Assembly: GCA_937891045.1 (NCBI GenBank)
Contig: CALBEV010000171.1
Coordinates: 1 to 16,025 of the forward strand
Length of the DNA stretch: 16,025 nt
Origin: an uncultured Burkholderiales bacterium
GTDB taxonomy: Bacteria; Pseudomonadota; Gammaproteobacteria; Burkholderiales; Burkholderiaceae
Reading direction: 5' to 3'
The notes under the pieces were generated by a model. That model was given only the letters and a program-made list of their open reading frames with translations, did not search any database and was not told the DNA's origin. This document shows, piece after piece, positions 6,205 through 14,225 of the stretch. The number at the start of each line of letters is the position of its first letter. The first letter of the stretch is position 1. A program made the translations under genes and the position numbers.

Positions 6205-6957
6205 TCAGCGCTGACCCAACCAGGTGCCCAGCAAGGCCAGGCTGTAGCGTCCGGCCACCTCTTCAATGAACCTGGAAAAGTCATGCGTGGCGCTGTCGTC
6301 GGCGCGGTCGGAGATGGTGCGCACCGCGGCAAACGGCACGCCGTAGTCAAAGCACACTTGCGCCACCGCCGCGCCTTCCATTTCCACCGCCAAGGCTTTG
6401 GGCAAGCGCTGCTGCAAGGCTTGGCTTTCAGCCGAGGTGGACACAAAGCGGTCGCCGCTGACCACCAAACCGGCGTGCACTTTGGGGGACTGCACATGCA
6501 ACTCGTGCAGCACCTCGATGTCGAGCCACTGCCCCGGGTTTTTCAAAATATCTTGCGCCGCCGACTTCAGGCTTTGCGTCAAACGCAGGTCTGTTGGGAA
6601 ATGGGCGCGGCCATACAAGGGCACCTCCATTGGCGGAAACAAGGGCGAGGCGTCCATGTCGTGTTGCATGAACTCGGTGGCCACCACCATGTCACCCACA
6701 TGCACTCCGGGCATCAAACCACCGGCCACGCCGGTGAAGATGATCTCGGTGACGTCAAAGCGTTCTATCAGGGCGGTGGCGGTGGTGGCGGCCGCCACTT
6801 TGCCAATGTGCGAGAGCGCCAGCACCACGGGGTGGCCGTGCCAGGTGCCGGTGGTGACTTGGCGGGTACCGATTTGGATGGTGTGCGAGCCTTGCAGCGC
6901 CTGCTTCAAACCTGCCAGCTCTTGCTGCATGGCCCCGATGATGGCCACGGGCTTCAT
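6205..6957 (-). CDS. mtnN: 5'-methylthioadenosine/S-adenosylhomocysteine nucleosidase
   Basis: A 250-residue nucleosidase that cleaves adenine from 5'-methylthioadenosine and S-adenosylhomocysteine in methionine salvage and SAM by-product recycling. Family features are visible: AIIGAMQQEL with Glu13 (Glu12 of E. coli MtnN), the FTGVAGG nucleoside-site loop (74-80), VEMEGAAVAQV with Met193/Glu194 (Met173/Glu174 in E. coli), and RTISDRAD with Asp217 as the catalytic acid (Asp197 in E. coli). It is somewhat longer than the 232-residue E. coli enzyme, mainly through extra residues around 115-160, so another purine/nucleosidase subfamily member with the same chemistry cannot be excluded. The ATG at 6957 lies 6 bases behind GGAGGT (6969-6964). 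A GTG at 6963 touches that site and is too close. The gene lies 27 bases behind pntB on the same strand and is probably cotranscribed. Confidence 0.9.
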   Translation of the reverse strand: MKPVAIIGAMQQELAGLKQALQGSHTIQIGTRQVTTGTWHGHPVVLALSHIGKVAAATTATALIERFDVTEIIFTGVAGGLMPGVHVGDMVVATEFMQHDMDASPLFPPMEVPLYGRAHFPTDLRLTQSLKSAAQDILKNPGQWLDIEVLHELHVQSPKVHAGLVVSGDRFVSTSAESQALQQRLPKALAVEMEGAAVAQVCFDYGVPFAAVRTISDRADDSATHDFSRFIEEVAGRYSLALLGTWLGQR

Positions 6958-6984
6958 GCGCACACCTCCGGGTTCAAAGCGGTC

Positions 6985-8415
6985 TCACTCCACCGCCTTG
7001 ACCATGTCTTCCACCACTTTCTTGGCGTCGCCAAACACCATCATGGTTTTGTCCATGTAGAACAACTCGTTGTCCAAACCGGCGTAACCCGCCGCCATAG
7101 AGCGTTTGTTGACGATGATGGTTTTGGCTTTGTAGGCTTCCAAGATGGGCATGCCGTAAATGGGCGAGCCCTTGATCATGGCGGCGGGGTTCACCACGTC
7201 ATTCGCGCCCAAGATGATGGCCACATCGGCTTGGCCGAATTCGCCGTTGATGTCTTCCATCTCGAACACCTGGTCGTAAGGCACTTCGGCCTCGGCCAGC
7301 AACACGTTCATGTGACCGGGCATGCGACCGGCCACCGGGTGGATGGCGTATTTCACCGTGATGCCTTTGTGCGTGAGCTTTTCAGCCAATTCGTTCACCG
7401 CATGCTGGGCACGGGCCACGGCCAAACCGTAGCCAGGCACGATGATGACGGTTTCGGCGTTGGCCAAGATGTAAGCAGCGTCATCGGCGCTGCCGCTCTT
7501 GACAGGTCGTTGCTCGGTGCTGCCCGCAGCGGCACTGCTGGCCTCGCCACCGAAGCCACCCAAGATGACGTTGAAAAACGAACGGTTCATGGCCTTGCAC
7601 ATGATGTAGCTCAGGATCGCGCCCGATGAGCCCACCAAGGAACCGGCAATGATCAACATGCTGTTGTTCAAGGAGAAGCCAATACCTGCGGCGGCCCAGC
7701 CCGAATAGCTGTTGAGCATCGACACCACCACCGGCATGTCAGCGCCGCCAATCGGGATGATGATGAGCACGCCCAAGATAAACGACAGCGCCAGCATGAT
7801 GAGGAAGACGTCCCAGTTGCCGGTGAACATGAAATACACGCCCAAGCCCAGTGTGACCAAGCCAATCAGCAAATTCAGCATGTGCTGCCCGGCAAACACC
7901 ACGGGTGCACCTTGGAACAAACGGAATTTGTACTTGCCTGAGAGCTTGCCAAAGGCGATGACCGAACCGCTGAAGGTGATGGCGCCAATGGCCGCACCCA
8001 AGAACAATTCGAGGCGGTTGCCGTTGGGAATGTCCAAGGTGCCCAACCCAGCCGACACGATGCCAAAGGCGGCAGGCTCGACCACCGCGGCAATGGCGAT
8101 GAACACCGCTGCCAAACCGATCATGCTGTGCATGAAAGCGACCAACTCGGGCATCTTGGTCATCTCCACGCGCTGCGCCATCAGGGTACCGGCACCACCG
8201 CCGACCACCAAACCGAGAAGAACCCAGCCCAAGCCATCGGCGTGACCGGCGATGTTGATGATCAAGGCACCTGTGGTCAGCACGGCGATGGCCATGCCGG
8301 TCATGCCAAAGACATTGCCCCGAATCGAGGTGGTGGGATGACTCAAGCCTTTGAGGGCTTGGATGAAACAAATACTGGCCACCAGATACAGCAGCACCAC
8401 AAGGTTCATGCTCAT
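6985..8415 (-). CDS. pntB: NAD(P) transhydrogenase subunit beta PntB
   Basis: A 476-residue beta subunit of proton-translocating transhydrogenase, which couples inward proton flow to hydride transfer from NADH to NADP+. Residues 1-270 are membrane segments of domain II, with His96 in FMHSMIG (His91 of E. coli PntB) and Asp226 in [19 protein letters not shown] linker rich in Ala, Ser and Gly (about 288-312) leads to the NADP-binding domain III, with [12 protein letters not shown] (326-337), [18 protein letters not shown] and [10 protein letters not shown]. Length and motifs are complete. The start ATG at 8415 overlaps the pntA2 stop by 4 bases (ATGA) and has GGAGC (8426-8422) upstream, so the two are translationally coupled. 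It is followed by mtnN. Confidence 0.97.
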   Translation of the reverse strand: MSMNLVVLLYLVASICFIQALKGLSHPTTSIRGNVFGMTGMAIAVLTTGALIINIAGHADGLGWVLLGLVVGGGAGTLMAQRVEMTKMPELVAFMHSMIGLAAVFIAIAAVVEPAAFGIVSAGLGTLDIPNGNRLELFLGAAIGAITFSGSVIAFGKLSGKYKFRLFQGAPVVFAGQHMLNLLIGLVTLGLGVYFMFTGNWDVFLIMLALSFILGVLIIIPIGGADMPVVVSMLNSYSGWAAAGIGFSLNNSMLIIAGSLVGSSGAILSYIMCKAMNRSFFNVILGGFGGEASSAAAGSTEQRPVKSGSADDAAYILANAETVIIVPGYGLAVARAQHAVNELAEKLTHKGITVKYAIHPVAGRMPGHMNVLLAEAEVPYDQVFEMEDINGEFGQADVAIILGANDVVNPAAMIKGSPIYGMPILEAYKAKTIIVNKRSMAAGYAGLDNELFYMDKTMMVFGDAKKVVEDMVKAVE

Positions 8416-8714
8416 TTGTCAGCTCCTGCTTTGGGGGCTTTTTTCTTGAACATCTCCAGCATGCGCCGGGTGACCAAGAAGCCGCCAAACACATTGACCG
8501 CGGCCAAAGCCACGGCCAACACGCCCATGGTTTTGCCAAGCGGTGTGGTGGTGAGTGCGGCGGCCAACATGGCGCCAACGATGATGATGGCCGACACCGC
8601 ATTGGTGACCGCCATGAGTGGCGTGTGTAACGCGGGTGTGACGTTCCAAACCACGTGATAGCCCACATAAATGGCCAGCACGAAGATGATGAGGTTGGTG
8701 ATGGTGTGATCCAT
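8412..8714 (-). CDS. pntA2: NAD(P) transhydrogenase alpha-2 subunit (membrane part of alpha)
   Basis: A 100-residue hydrophobic protein matching the membrane half of the alpha subunit, which is a separate polypeptide in bacteria such as Rhodospirillum (PntAB). It has about three membrane segments, in [33 protein letters not shown] and [19 protein letters not shown], between the short N-terminus MDHT and a basic tail ([13 protein letters not shown]). The conserved [17 protein letters not shown] stretch is typical. The ATG at 8714 has AAGGAA (8726-8721) 6 bases upstream. An upstream in-frame ATG at 8756 lies inside pntA1 and is less likely. It begins 2 bases after the pntA1 stop and overlaps the pntB start, so all three form one coupled operon. 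Confidence 0.93.
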   Translation of the reverse strand: MDHTITNLIIFVLAIYVGYHVVWNVTPALHTPLMAVTNAVSAIIIVGAMLAAALTTTPLGKTMGVLAVALAAVNVFGGFLVTRRMLEMFKKKAPKAGADK

Positions 8715-8716
8715 GT

Positions 8717-9832
8717 TTATTTCCTTTTGACGGCGCCGCCTTGGGTCATGAGGCATGCGGCCACGATGTCATCTTCGAGGTCAACGGTGAAGCCCTTGTC
8801 TTTGGGCAGCACCAGTTTCAAGAAGTCGAGCACATTGCGGGCATACAGGGCGCTTGAATCAGCGGCCACCAAGGCAGGCAAGTTGGTTTCGCCCACCAAG
8901 GTGACGCCGTGCTTGATGACGGTTTTGCCAGCTTCAGTCAAGGGACAGTTGCCGCCAGCGGGCGCTGCCAAATCGACGATGACCGAGCCCGGCTTCATGG
9001 CTTTGACCATGTCTTCCGTGACCAACACAGGGGCGGCGCGACCGGGAATGAGCGCGGTGGTGATGACGATGTCGGCTTGCGCCACGCGCTTGGCCACTTC
9101 CAGCTTTTGCCGATCCAGCCAGCTTTGCGGCATCGGGCGGGCATAACCGCCCACGCCTTCGGCGGCTTCTTTTTCTTCAGCTGTTTCGTAAGGCACGTCG
9201 ATGAATTTCGCACCCAAGGATTCGACCTGTTCTTTCACGCTGGGGCGCACATCCGAGGCTTCAATGACCGCACCCAAACGCTTGGCGGTGGCGATGGCTT
9301 GCAAACCGGCCACACCCACACCCAAGATGACGACGCGAGCGGCCTTGACCGTTCCTGCGGCTGTCATCAGCATGGGGAAGAAGCGTTGGTATTTGTCTGC
9401 CGCGATCATCACGGCTTTGTAACCCGCGATATTGGCCTGCGACGACAACACGTCCATGCTTTGAGCGCGGGTGGTGCGCGGTGCAGCTTCCAGGGCAAAG
9501 CTGGTCAGACCAGCGGTGGCCATGCGTTGCAAGCCGTCGGCGTCAAAGGGGTTGAGCATGCCCACCAAGGCCGCGCCCGACTTCATGTGCACCAACTCTG
9601 TACTGCTGGGTGTGCGCACCTTCAACACCAACTCGGCACCCAATGCGCCAGCGGCATCGGTGATTTGCGCACCCGCAGCTTCATAAGCTGCATCCGTGAC
9701 GCTGGCAGCAACGCCCGCGCCAGCTTGCACCAGCACTTGATGCCCTTGGGCAATGATTTTTTTGGCCGTCTCAGGGGTCACGGCAACACGGGTTTCACCC
9801 GCCGTGGTTTCGGCAGGCACGCCTATCAGCAT
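8717..9832 (-). CDS. pntA1: NAD(P) transhydrogenase alpha-1 subunit (NAD-binding)
   Basis: A 371-residue soluble NAD(H)-binding domain I of proton-translocating transhydrogenase, related to alanine dehydrogenase. It opens with [19 protein letters not shown] and has the [19 protein letters not shown] motif (116-134), which contributes to the nucleotide site. A Rossmann fold follows, with [19 protein letters not shown] (170-188) and Asp194 in EASDVRP. The C-terminus ends without membrane segments, confirming the split alpha subunit. The ATG at 9832 was chosen because GAGGAGA (9844-9838) is 5 bases upstream and MLIGVPAE is the family start. The frame continues upstream to 9916 but overlaps the divergent NUDIX gene. 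First gene of the pntA1-pntA2-pntB-mtnN run. Confidence 0.96.
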   Translation of the reverse strand: MLIGVPAETTAGETRVAVTPETAKKIIAQGHQVLVQAGAGVAASVTDAAYEAAGAQITDAAGALGAELVLKVRTPSSTELVHMKSGAALVGMLNPFDADGLQRMATAGLTSFALEAAPRTTRAQSMDVLSSQANIAGYKAVMIAADKYQRFFPMLMTAAGTVKAARVVILGVGVAGLQAIATAKRLGAVIEASDVRPSVKEQVESLGAKFIDVPYETAEEKEAAEGVGGYARPMPQSWLDRQKLEVAKRVAQADIVITTALIPGRAAPVLVTEDMVKAMKPGSVIVDLAAPAGGNCPLTEAGKTVIKHGVTLVGETNLPALVAADSSALYARNVLDFLKLVLPKDKGFTVDLEDDIVAACLMTQGGAVKRK

Positions 9833-9851
9833 GGTTGTCTCCTCTACTTGA

Positions 9852-9886
9852 TGGGCGAGAATCATCGCAGATTCAACAAGCGCCCA
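9852..9886. promoter_or_regulatory. Nested dyads between pntA1 and the NUDIX gene
   Basis: Two nested inverted repeats lie in the 75-base divergent region: GAATC (9859-9863) with GATTC (9870-9874), enclosed by TGGGCG (9852-9857) with CGCCCA (9881-9886). This could be an operator for either gene or a hairpin in the pnt leader. I recognise no specific regulator site, and no convincing -35/-10 pair was found here for either gene. Confidence 0.3.
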
Positions 9887-9907
9887 AGAAATGGGGTATT
9901 TTCCACC

Positions 9908-10411
9908 ATGACCCACCGTTGGAAGCCCAGTGTGACAGTCGCTGGCATCATTGAAAAACAGGGCCGTTATTTATTGGTCGAAGAGCACACGCCCAAAGGC
10001 TTGATGCTGAACAACCCAGCCGGCCACCTGGATCCTGGTGAATCCCCGGTGCAAGGCTGTATCCGCGAGGTGTTGGAAGAAACCGCGTTTCACTTCAGGC
10101 CCACGGCGCTGGTGGGCATTTACCTGTCGCGCTTTCAAAAAACGCCCACACCCGACGACCCGGATGAAGACATCACCTACCTGCGGTTTGCATTCACAGG
10201 TGTTTTAGGAGCGTTCGATGAGAGTCGCCAACTTGACACAGGCATCGTGCGCACGTTGTGGATGAGCCTGGAAGAGATGCGTCAAAGCCATGAACGGCAC
10301 CGCAGCCGGCTGCTGATTCAATGTGCCGAGGACCATGCCAAGGGCATTCGGTACCCCTTGGAGACGATTTACACCGATGCCACCGTGCTCAACGGGGGCG
10401 TGTTGCCCTGA
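9908..10411 (+). CDS. NUDIX hydrolase
   Basis: A 167-residue NUDIX pyrophosphohydrolase. The catalytic box fits GX5EX7REUXEEXGU with Gly39, Glu45, Arg53, Glu54, Glu57 and Glu58 (GHLDPGE then REVLEETA). The only deviation is Ala instead of Gly near the end of the box, which occurs in natural members. The start WKPSVTVAGIIEKQGRYLLV and the LSRFQKTP stretch resemble NudJ-type phosphatases (thiamine-pyrimidine pyrophosphate or nucleoside triphosphate), but the substrate cannot be fixed. NudJ is often next to mnmA, which is not here. The start ATG at 9908 has no clear Shine-Dalgarno. It was chosen by the family N-terminus and because the frame upstream only covers the antisense strand of pntA1. 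It is divergent from pntA1 and convergent with ptsI, 3 bases apart. Confidence 0.92.
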   Translation: MTHRWKPSVTVAGIIEKQGRYLLVEEHTPKGLMLNNPAGHLDPGESPVQGCIREVLEETAFHFRPTALVGIYLSRFQKTPTPDDPDEDITYLRFAFTGVLGAFDESRQLDTGIVRTLWMSLEEMRQSHERHRSRLLIQCAEDHAKGIRYPLETIYTDATVLNGGVLP

Positions 10412-10414
10412 GGC

Positions 10415-12172
10415 TCAGCCCAACAAGGCCGCGCTCGGGTCCTCGGCGTTCAACACGCCTTGCGCCCATGCGCCCAGTCGACTGGTGTCGGATCGCAACA
10501 CCTCTTTTTTGACCCGCAGCAACTGCGTGGGGTGCATGGAGAAATGCCGCAGACCCAAGCCCAGCAACAAACGGGTGTAGGCCGGGTCCCCTGCCATTTC
10601 GCCACACAAACTCACCTCTTTGCCGGCCGCCGCGCCTTGGGCGATGGTGTTGGCCAACAACTGCAACACGGCGGGGTGCAAAGGGTCGTACAAGTGCGCC
10701 ACTTGTTCATCGGCGCGGTCGATGGCCAAGGTGTATTGAATCAAGTCATTGGTGCCGACCGATAAAAAATCAAAGTGCTTCAAGAACAGCGGCAAGCTCA
10801 GCGCCGCAGCGGGCACTTCAATCATGGCGCCCACCCGCAAGGGGCCGTAGGCCACGCCGCGTCGGTCCAGTTGTTGCTGGGCTTGGGCCAGCAGCTGGAA
10901 GGTTTGGTGTATTTCGCGGGCATGGGCCAGCATGGGGATGAGCAAATTCACCTTGCCATGCATGGCGGCCCGCAAAATGGCCCGCAGTTGGCTCAAGAAC
11001 ATGCTGGGGTCGGCCAGGCTCCAACGAATGGCACGCAAGCCCAGCGCGGGATTCAGATGGGCTTCGTCTTTGGTGGTGCGGTCCAAGGGCTTATCAGCCC
11101 CCACGTCCACGGTGCGGATCGTGACCGGCAAACCCTTCATGCCTTCCACCGCACGCTTGTAGGCTTGGAATTGCTCTTCTTCATCGGGCAGCTGGCCTTC
11201 ACGGCCCATGAATAAAAACTCGCTGCGAAACAAGCCCACACCCACTGCGCCCATGGCCACGGCCTGCGCTGTGTCTTCAGGCAATTCGATGTTCGCCATC
11301 AAATTGATTTTTTGTCCATCCATGGTCACGGCAGGCGTGTTCTTCAAACGCGCAAGACGCTCGCGTTCGAGTTGCGCTTGTCGTTGCTTGAAGCTGTACT
11401 CTTCCAAGATGATGGGCGAGGGCCCGACGATGATGACACCCGCGTCGCCGTCGATGATGACCCAATCGTCTTGCCGCACCAAATGGCTGGCGTTGCGGGC
11501 ACCGACCACCGCCGGAATGTCCAAGCTGCGGGCAACGATGGCGGTGTGCGAGGTTTTGCCACCGACATCGGTGACAAAGCCGGTGAACACGCTTTGTTTG
11601 AACTGCAGCATGTCCGCTGGCGATAAATCGTGGGCAATCAAGACCAGTGGCACGTCGTGGCTGTCGTCGAGCAATTGGTCTTGTTGCCAACTATGGGCTT
11701 TGCGGGGTGTGGGTTGCGGCAGCGTGGTGGGCAAGCCCTTCATGTGGCGCAACAAGCGCTCGACCACCTGCTCCAAGTCGCCTTTGCGTTCACGCAAATA
11801 TGCATCTTGCATTTCGTCAAATTGCCGGGTCACCACTTCCAACTGCGAGGTGAGCGCCCATTCGGCGTTGTACAAACGGTCGGTCACCCAGTGCTTGACA
11901 CCATCAGCCAGCATCTCGTCTTGCAGCAACATCATGTGCACTTCAAGCAAAGCTGCCAACTCGGGCGGTGCGTCCTTGGGCACGGATTGGTGCAAACGCT
12001 GCACTTCTTGCATCACCGCTTGGCGGGCACTGTTGATGCGCTGCAACTCGGCGTCGATTTGTGACGCATTGATGAAATAGTGGGCCACATCCACCCGACT
12101 GGACGCGACCAACACGGCCCGCCCAATCGCGATGCCCCGTGCCACAGCCAGTCCGTGGATGGAAAAAGTCAT
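10415..12172 (-). CDS. ptsI: Phosphoenolpyruvate-protein phosphotransferase, PTS enzyme I
   Basis: A 585-residue EI that transfers phosphate from PEP to HPr in the cytoplasm. The phosphorylated residue is His209 in GGKTSHTAIVARS. The PEP-binding barrel follows, with GVGLFRSEFLFMGR (311-324), RTVDVGADKP (353-362), ALGLRAIR (376-383), VGTNDLIQYTLA (472-483) and catalytic Cys523 in SLCGEMAGDP. There is no N-terminal GAF domain, so this is an ordinary EI rather than PtsP (EI-Ntr). The length is close to the 575 of E. coli EI. The ATG at 12172 begins 2 bases after the ptsH stop, with GGGGAG (12188-12183) upstream. It is the last gene of the EIIA(Man)-ptsH-ptsI unit, and no permease genes follow. 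Confidence 0.97.
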   Translation of the reverse strand: MTFSIHGLAVARGIAIGRAVLVASSRVDVAHYFINASQIDAELQRINSARQAVMQEVQRLHQSVPKDAPPELAALLEVHMMLLQDEMLADGVKHWVTDRLYNAEWALTSQLEVVTRQFDEMQDAYLRERKGDLEQVVERLLRHMKGLPTTLPQPTPRKAHSWQQDQLLDDSHDVPLVLIAHDLSPADMLQFKQSVFTGFVTDVGGKTSHTAIVARSLDIPAVVGARNASHLVRQDDWVIIDGDAGVIIVGPSPIILEEYSFKQRQAQLERERLARLKNTPAVTMDGQKINLMANIELPEDTAQAVAMGAVGVGLFRSEFLFMGREGQLPDEEEQFQAYKRAVEGMKGLPVTIRTVDVGADKPLDRTTKDEAHLNPALGLRAIRWSLADPSMFLSQLRAILRAAMHGKVNLLIPMLAHAREIHQTFQLLAQAQQQLDRRGVAYGPLRVGAMIEVPAAALSLPLFLKHFDFLSVGTNDLIQYTLAIDRADEQVAHLYDPLHPAVLQLLANTIAQGAAAGKEVSLCGEMAGDPAYTRLLLGLGLRHFSMHPTQLLRVKKEVLRSDTSRLGAWAQGVLNAEDPSAALLG

Positions 12173-12174
12173 CT

Positions 12175-12444
12175 TTATTCGCTCTCCCCAAATTTATGGG
12201 CCAGCAAAGACAGCAGGGCCTCCATGGCCTCTTGCTCTTGGTCTCCGTTTGTCTCGATGTCAATGACAGAACCAGTGCCCGCAGCCAACATCATCACGCC
12301 CATGATGCTCTTGGCATTGATCCGCCGGTCACCACGCGAGAGCCAGACTTCGCAAGGGTAAGAGCCTGCAATTTTGGTCAGTTTGGCAGACGCGCGGGCA
12401 TGCAATCCGAGTTTGTTGATGACGGTGGTGGTTTGTTTGATCAC
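12175..12444 (-). CDS. ptsH: Phosphocarrier protein HPr
   Basis: An 89-residue HPr. The active-site motif KLGLHARAS carries His15, phosphorylated by EI, and NAKSIMGVMML carries Ser46 in the context phosphorylated by HprK. Both sites are intact, so this HPr can link EI-driven transfer with the HprK at 768-1724. The start is a GTG at 12444-12442 with no clear Shine-Dalgarno, chosen because MIKQTTTVINKLGLH aligns with the usual N-terminus and places the histidine at 15. It lies 16 bases behind the EIIA gene and 2 bases before ptsI. Likely partners are the EIIA(Man) next door and EIIA(Ntr) at 1735-2202. Confidence 0.97.
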   Translation of the reverse strand: MIKQTTTVINKLGLHARASAKLTKIAGSYPCEVWLSRGDRRINAKSIMGVMMLAAGTGSVIDIETNGDQEQEAMEALLSLLAHKFGESE

Positions 12445-12460
12445 AGCGTGTTCGTCTGGT

Positions 12461-12859
12461 TTAAAGGGTTTTACTGATTTCTACTTGCACCACGCCTTGT
12501 GCACCGCCGTCGACGGCGCGTTTGGCCAGGGCATGCACATCCTCATGCCGGTAGCAGACGGTGCGCAACAACATGGGCAAGTTCACGCCTGCAATCAGGT
12601 GCGATTGCACATCGTCAACCAGACGTTGTGCCACATTGGCAGGTGTGGCGCCCAACACATCGGTCAAGATCAAGGTGTCTTGCGCGGCATGACCCATCAT
12701 CAACTCTTTGGCGTTGGCCAAAGTTTGCTCGGGGGGTTCATCAGGCGGTACATCGATGGCGATGATGGCTTGGGCGCAATCTGGAAAAACATGCAAAGCG
12801 CAGTCTCGCAAGGCGTTGGCCAAGGGGGCGTGGGCGATTAAGAGGATACGGGTGCTCAT
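12461..12859 (-). CDS. PTS mannose-type EIIA domain protein (stand-alone)
   Basis: A 132-residue single-domain EIIA of the mannose/fructose/sorbose family. The phosphorylation site is His10 in LLIAHAPLA. Other family marks are the loop LTDVLGATPANVAQRL (64-79) and AGVNLPMLLR (89-98). In E. coli this domain is part of ManX, joined to IIB, while here it stands alone with no IIB, IIC or IID gene in the window. With ptsH and ptsI directly downstream, a regulatory role (similar to the EIIA(Man) of alphaproteobacterial ptsHI clusters) is more likely than transport. The start ATG at 12859 has a weak GAGAG (12868-12864). A good promoter lies directly upstream. Some annotations call this manX or ptsL; I leave the symbol open. 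Confidence 0.92.
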   Translation of the reverse strand: MSTRILLIAHAPLANALRDCALHVFPDCAQAIIAIDVPPDEPPEQTLANAKELMMGHAAQDTLILTDVLGATPANVAQRLVDDVQSHLIAGVNLPMLLRTVCYRHEDVHALAKRAVDGGAQGVVQVEISKTL

Positions 12860-12879
12860 GGGCTCTCGACTTTGAGGCC

Positions 12880-12908
12880 ATTATCACCCTAGGCCTTCGC
12901 TGAGTCAC
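12880..12908 (-). promoter_or_regulatory. Promoter of the EIIA(Man)-ptsH-ptsI operon
   Basis: On the minus strand GTGACT (12908-12903) and GATAAT (12885-12880) are separated by 17 bases, giving a predicted transcription start near 12873 and a leader of about 14 bases. This is among the better sigma-70 matches in the window. It lies in the 58-base gap shared with the divergent CoA-transferase gene. Confidence 0.5.
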
Positions 12909-12917
12909 AATGTGGCC

Positions 12918-14165
12918 ATGAATGCTTTGGACGCTGTTCGTGTGCTGGATTTGTCGCGGGTGCTGGCCGGACCCTGGAGCACCCAAACCCTGGCTGATTT
13001 GGGCGCCGATGTGGTGAAGGTGGAACGCCCCGGCACAGGCGACGACACGCGTGGCTGGGGCCCGCCATTTTTAAAGGACGCTGAGGGCCAAGACAGCGCC
13101 GAGTCAGCCTACTTTTTGGGCGCGAACCGCAACAAACGCTCCATCACTTGCGACTTGTCGCTGCCTGCGGGTCAAGATTTGATTCGGCAAATGGCGATCA
13201 AGGCCCAGGTGTTTGTCGAGAACTACAAAGTCGGCGACATGAAGCGTTATGGTTTGGATTACGACACGCTCAAGATCACCAACCCTGCACTCGTCTATTG
13301 CTCGGTCACTGGCTTTGGCCAAACCGGCCCCTACCAAGCCCGCGCCGGTTACGACTTTGCGGTGCAGGCGATGGGCGGCTTGATGAGCGTCACAGGTGAG
13401 CGTGATGATGCCGGTGGTGGTCCGCAAAAAGTGGGGGTGGCGGTGGCCGACTTGTTCACCGGCATGTACGCCACCGTGGCCATCTTGGCGGCGCTCAGGC
13501 ACGCCGAGCGCACCGGACAAGGTCAACACATCGACATGGCCTTGCTAGACACCCAAGTGGCGATGCTGGCCAATTTGGGCGCGAACCATTTGGTGAATCT
13601 GCCCGACCACAAACCACCACCAGGGCGCATGGGCAATGCCCATGTGAACATCGTGCCCTACCAAGTTTTTGAAACGGCGCCTAAGCCTACCGGTGCGCGT
13701 GATTTCATGATCTTGGCAGTCGGAAACGATACCCAGTTTGCCAAGCTGTGCGATTGCTTGGGCCACCCTGAATGGTCAAAAGATGACCGCTTTGTGCGCA
13801 ACCAAGACCGGGTGCGCCACCGGGAGGTCTTGATTCCCTTGTTGGCAGCGGTTTTTGTTGCTCGCCCCAAAGCCGATTGGTTGTCGCTGCTGGAGGCCGC
13901 CAAAGTGCCATGTGGCCCGATCAATGATTTGGCTGAAGTGTTCCATGACCCCCAAGTTCAAGCACGCGGCATGATCGAGTCGTGGAACCATCCCTTGCGA
14001 CCTGATTTGAAATTGGTGGCCAGTCCGATGAAGCTCAGTGCGACACCTGTGCAACACCTGTCAGCTCCACCCCGCTTGGGTGAGCACACCACGGCTGTGT
14101 TGCAAGACTGGTTGGGGATGGATCAGCAGCAGGTTCAGGCTTTGCAAAACCAACAGGTCCTTTGA
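12918..14165 (+). CDS. CaiB/BaiF family (class III) CoA-transferase
   Basis: A 415-residue class III CoA-transferase, an enzyme type that moves CoA between carboxylic acids (formyl-CoA:oxalate, carnitine, succinyl-CoA-linked). The N-terminus VRVLDLSRVLAGPWSTQTLADLGADVVKVERP is split in two here by family convention: RVLAGPW, then the GADVVKVERP strand. Also visible are NRNKRSITCDL, the SVTGFGQTGPY motif and the catalytic aspartate Asp178 in VGVAVADLFTGMYA. C-terminal family marks are PCGPINDLAEVFHDPQVQAR and HPLRPDL. The substrate cannot be inferred; many close homologues in Burkholderiales are labelled succinyl-CoA or dicarboxylate CoA-transferase. The ATG at 12918 fits the family start. A GTG at 12912 would add two residues. 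No Shine-Dalgarno is visible, so initiation may be leaderless or weak. It is divergent from the PTS operon. Confidence 0.94.
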   Translation: MNALDAVRVLDLSRVLAGPWSTQTLADLGADVVKVERPGTGDDTRGWGPPFLKDAEGQDSAESAYFLGANRNKRSITCDLSLPAGQDLIRQMAIKAQVFVENYKVGDMKRYGLDYDTLKITNPALVYCSVTGFGQTGPYQARAGYDFAVQAMGGLMSVTGERDDAGGGPQKVGVAVADLFTGMYATVAILAALRHAERTGQGQHIDMALLDTQVAMLANLGANHLVNLPDHKPPPGRMGNAHVNIVPYQVFETAPKPTGARDFMILAVGNDTQFAKLCDCLGHPEWSKDDRFVRNQDRVRHREVLIPLLAAVFVARPKADWLSLLEAAKVPCGPINDLAEVFHDPQVQARGMIESWNHPLRPDLKLVASPMKLSATPVQHLSAPPRLGEHTTAVLQDWLGMDQQQVQALQNQQVL

Positions 14166-14183
14166 AGCTGAACCCTGCCCACT

Positions 14184-14220
14184 GAAACCGCCGCCCATGG
14201 CGCACGGTTTCTGCTTTGTT
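14184..14220 (+). terminator. Terminator of the CoA-transferase gene
   Basis: The stem GAAACCG (14184-14190) with CGGTTTC (14205-14211) encloses a second stem CGCC (14192-14195) with GGCG (14199-14202) and a 3-base loop. The plus strand continues with a T-rich stretch (TGCTTTGTT). It stands 18 bases after the CoA-transferase stop and just behind the convergent peroxiredoxin gene, so it may stop both transcripts, though it is weaker on the minus side. Confidence 0.6.
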
Positions 14221-14225
14221 GAATG

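Noticed and set aside
6283..7629. 448-codon plus-strand open frame opposite mtnN and pntB
   Set aside because: Low-complexity His/Gly/Val composition mirrors the codons of the two clearly real minus-strand genes; no motif and no ribosome binding site.
8909..9907. Plus-strand frame that continues into the NUDIX gene, about 330 extra codons
   Set aside because: It lies entirely antisense to pntA1, is rich in His, Gly and Gln without any family motif, and the NUDIX fold begins at 9908. Open antisense frames are common in GC-rich coding DNA.
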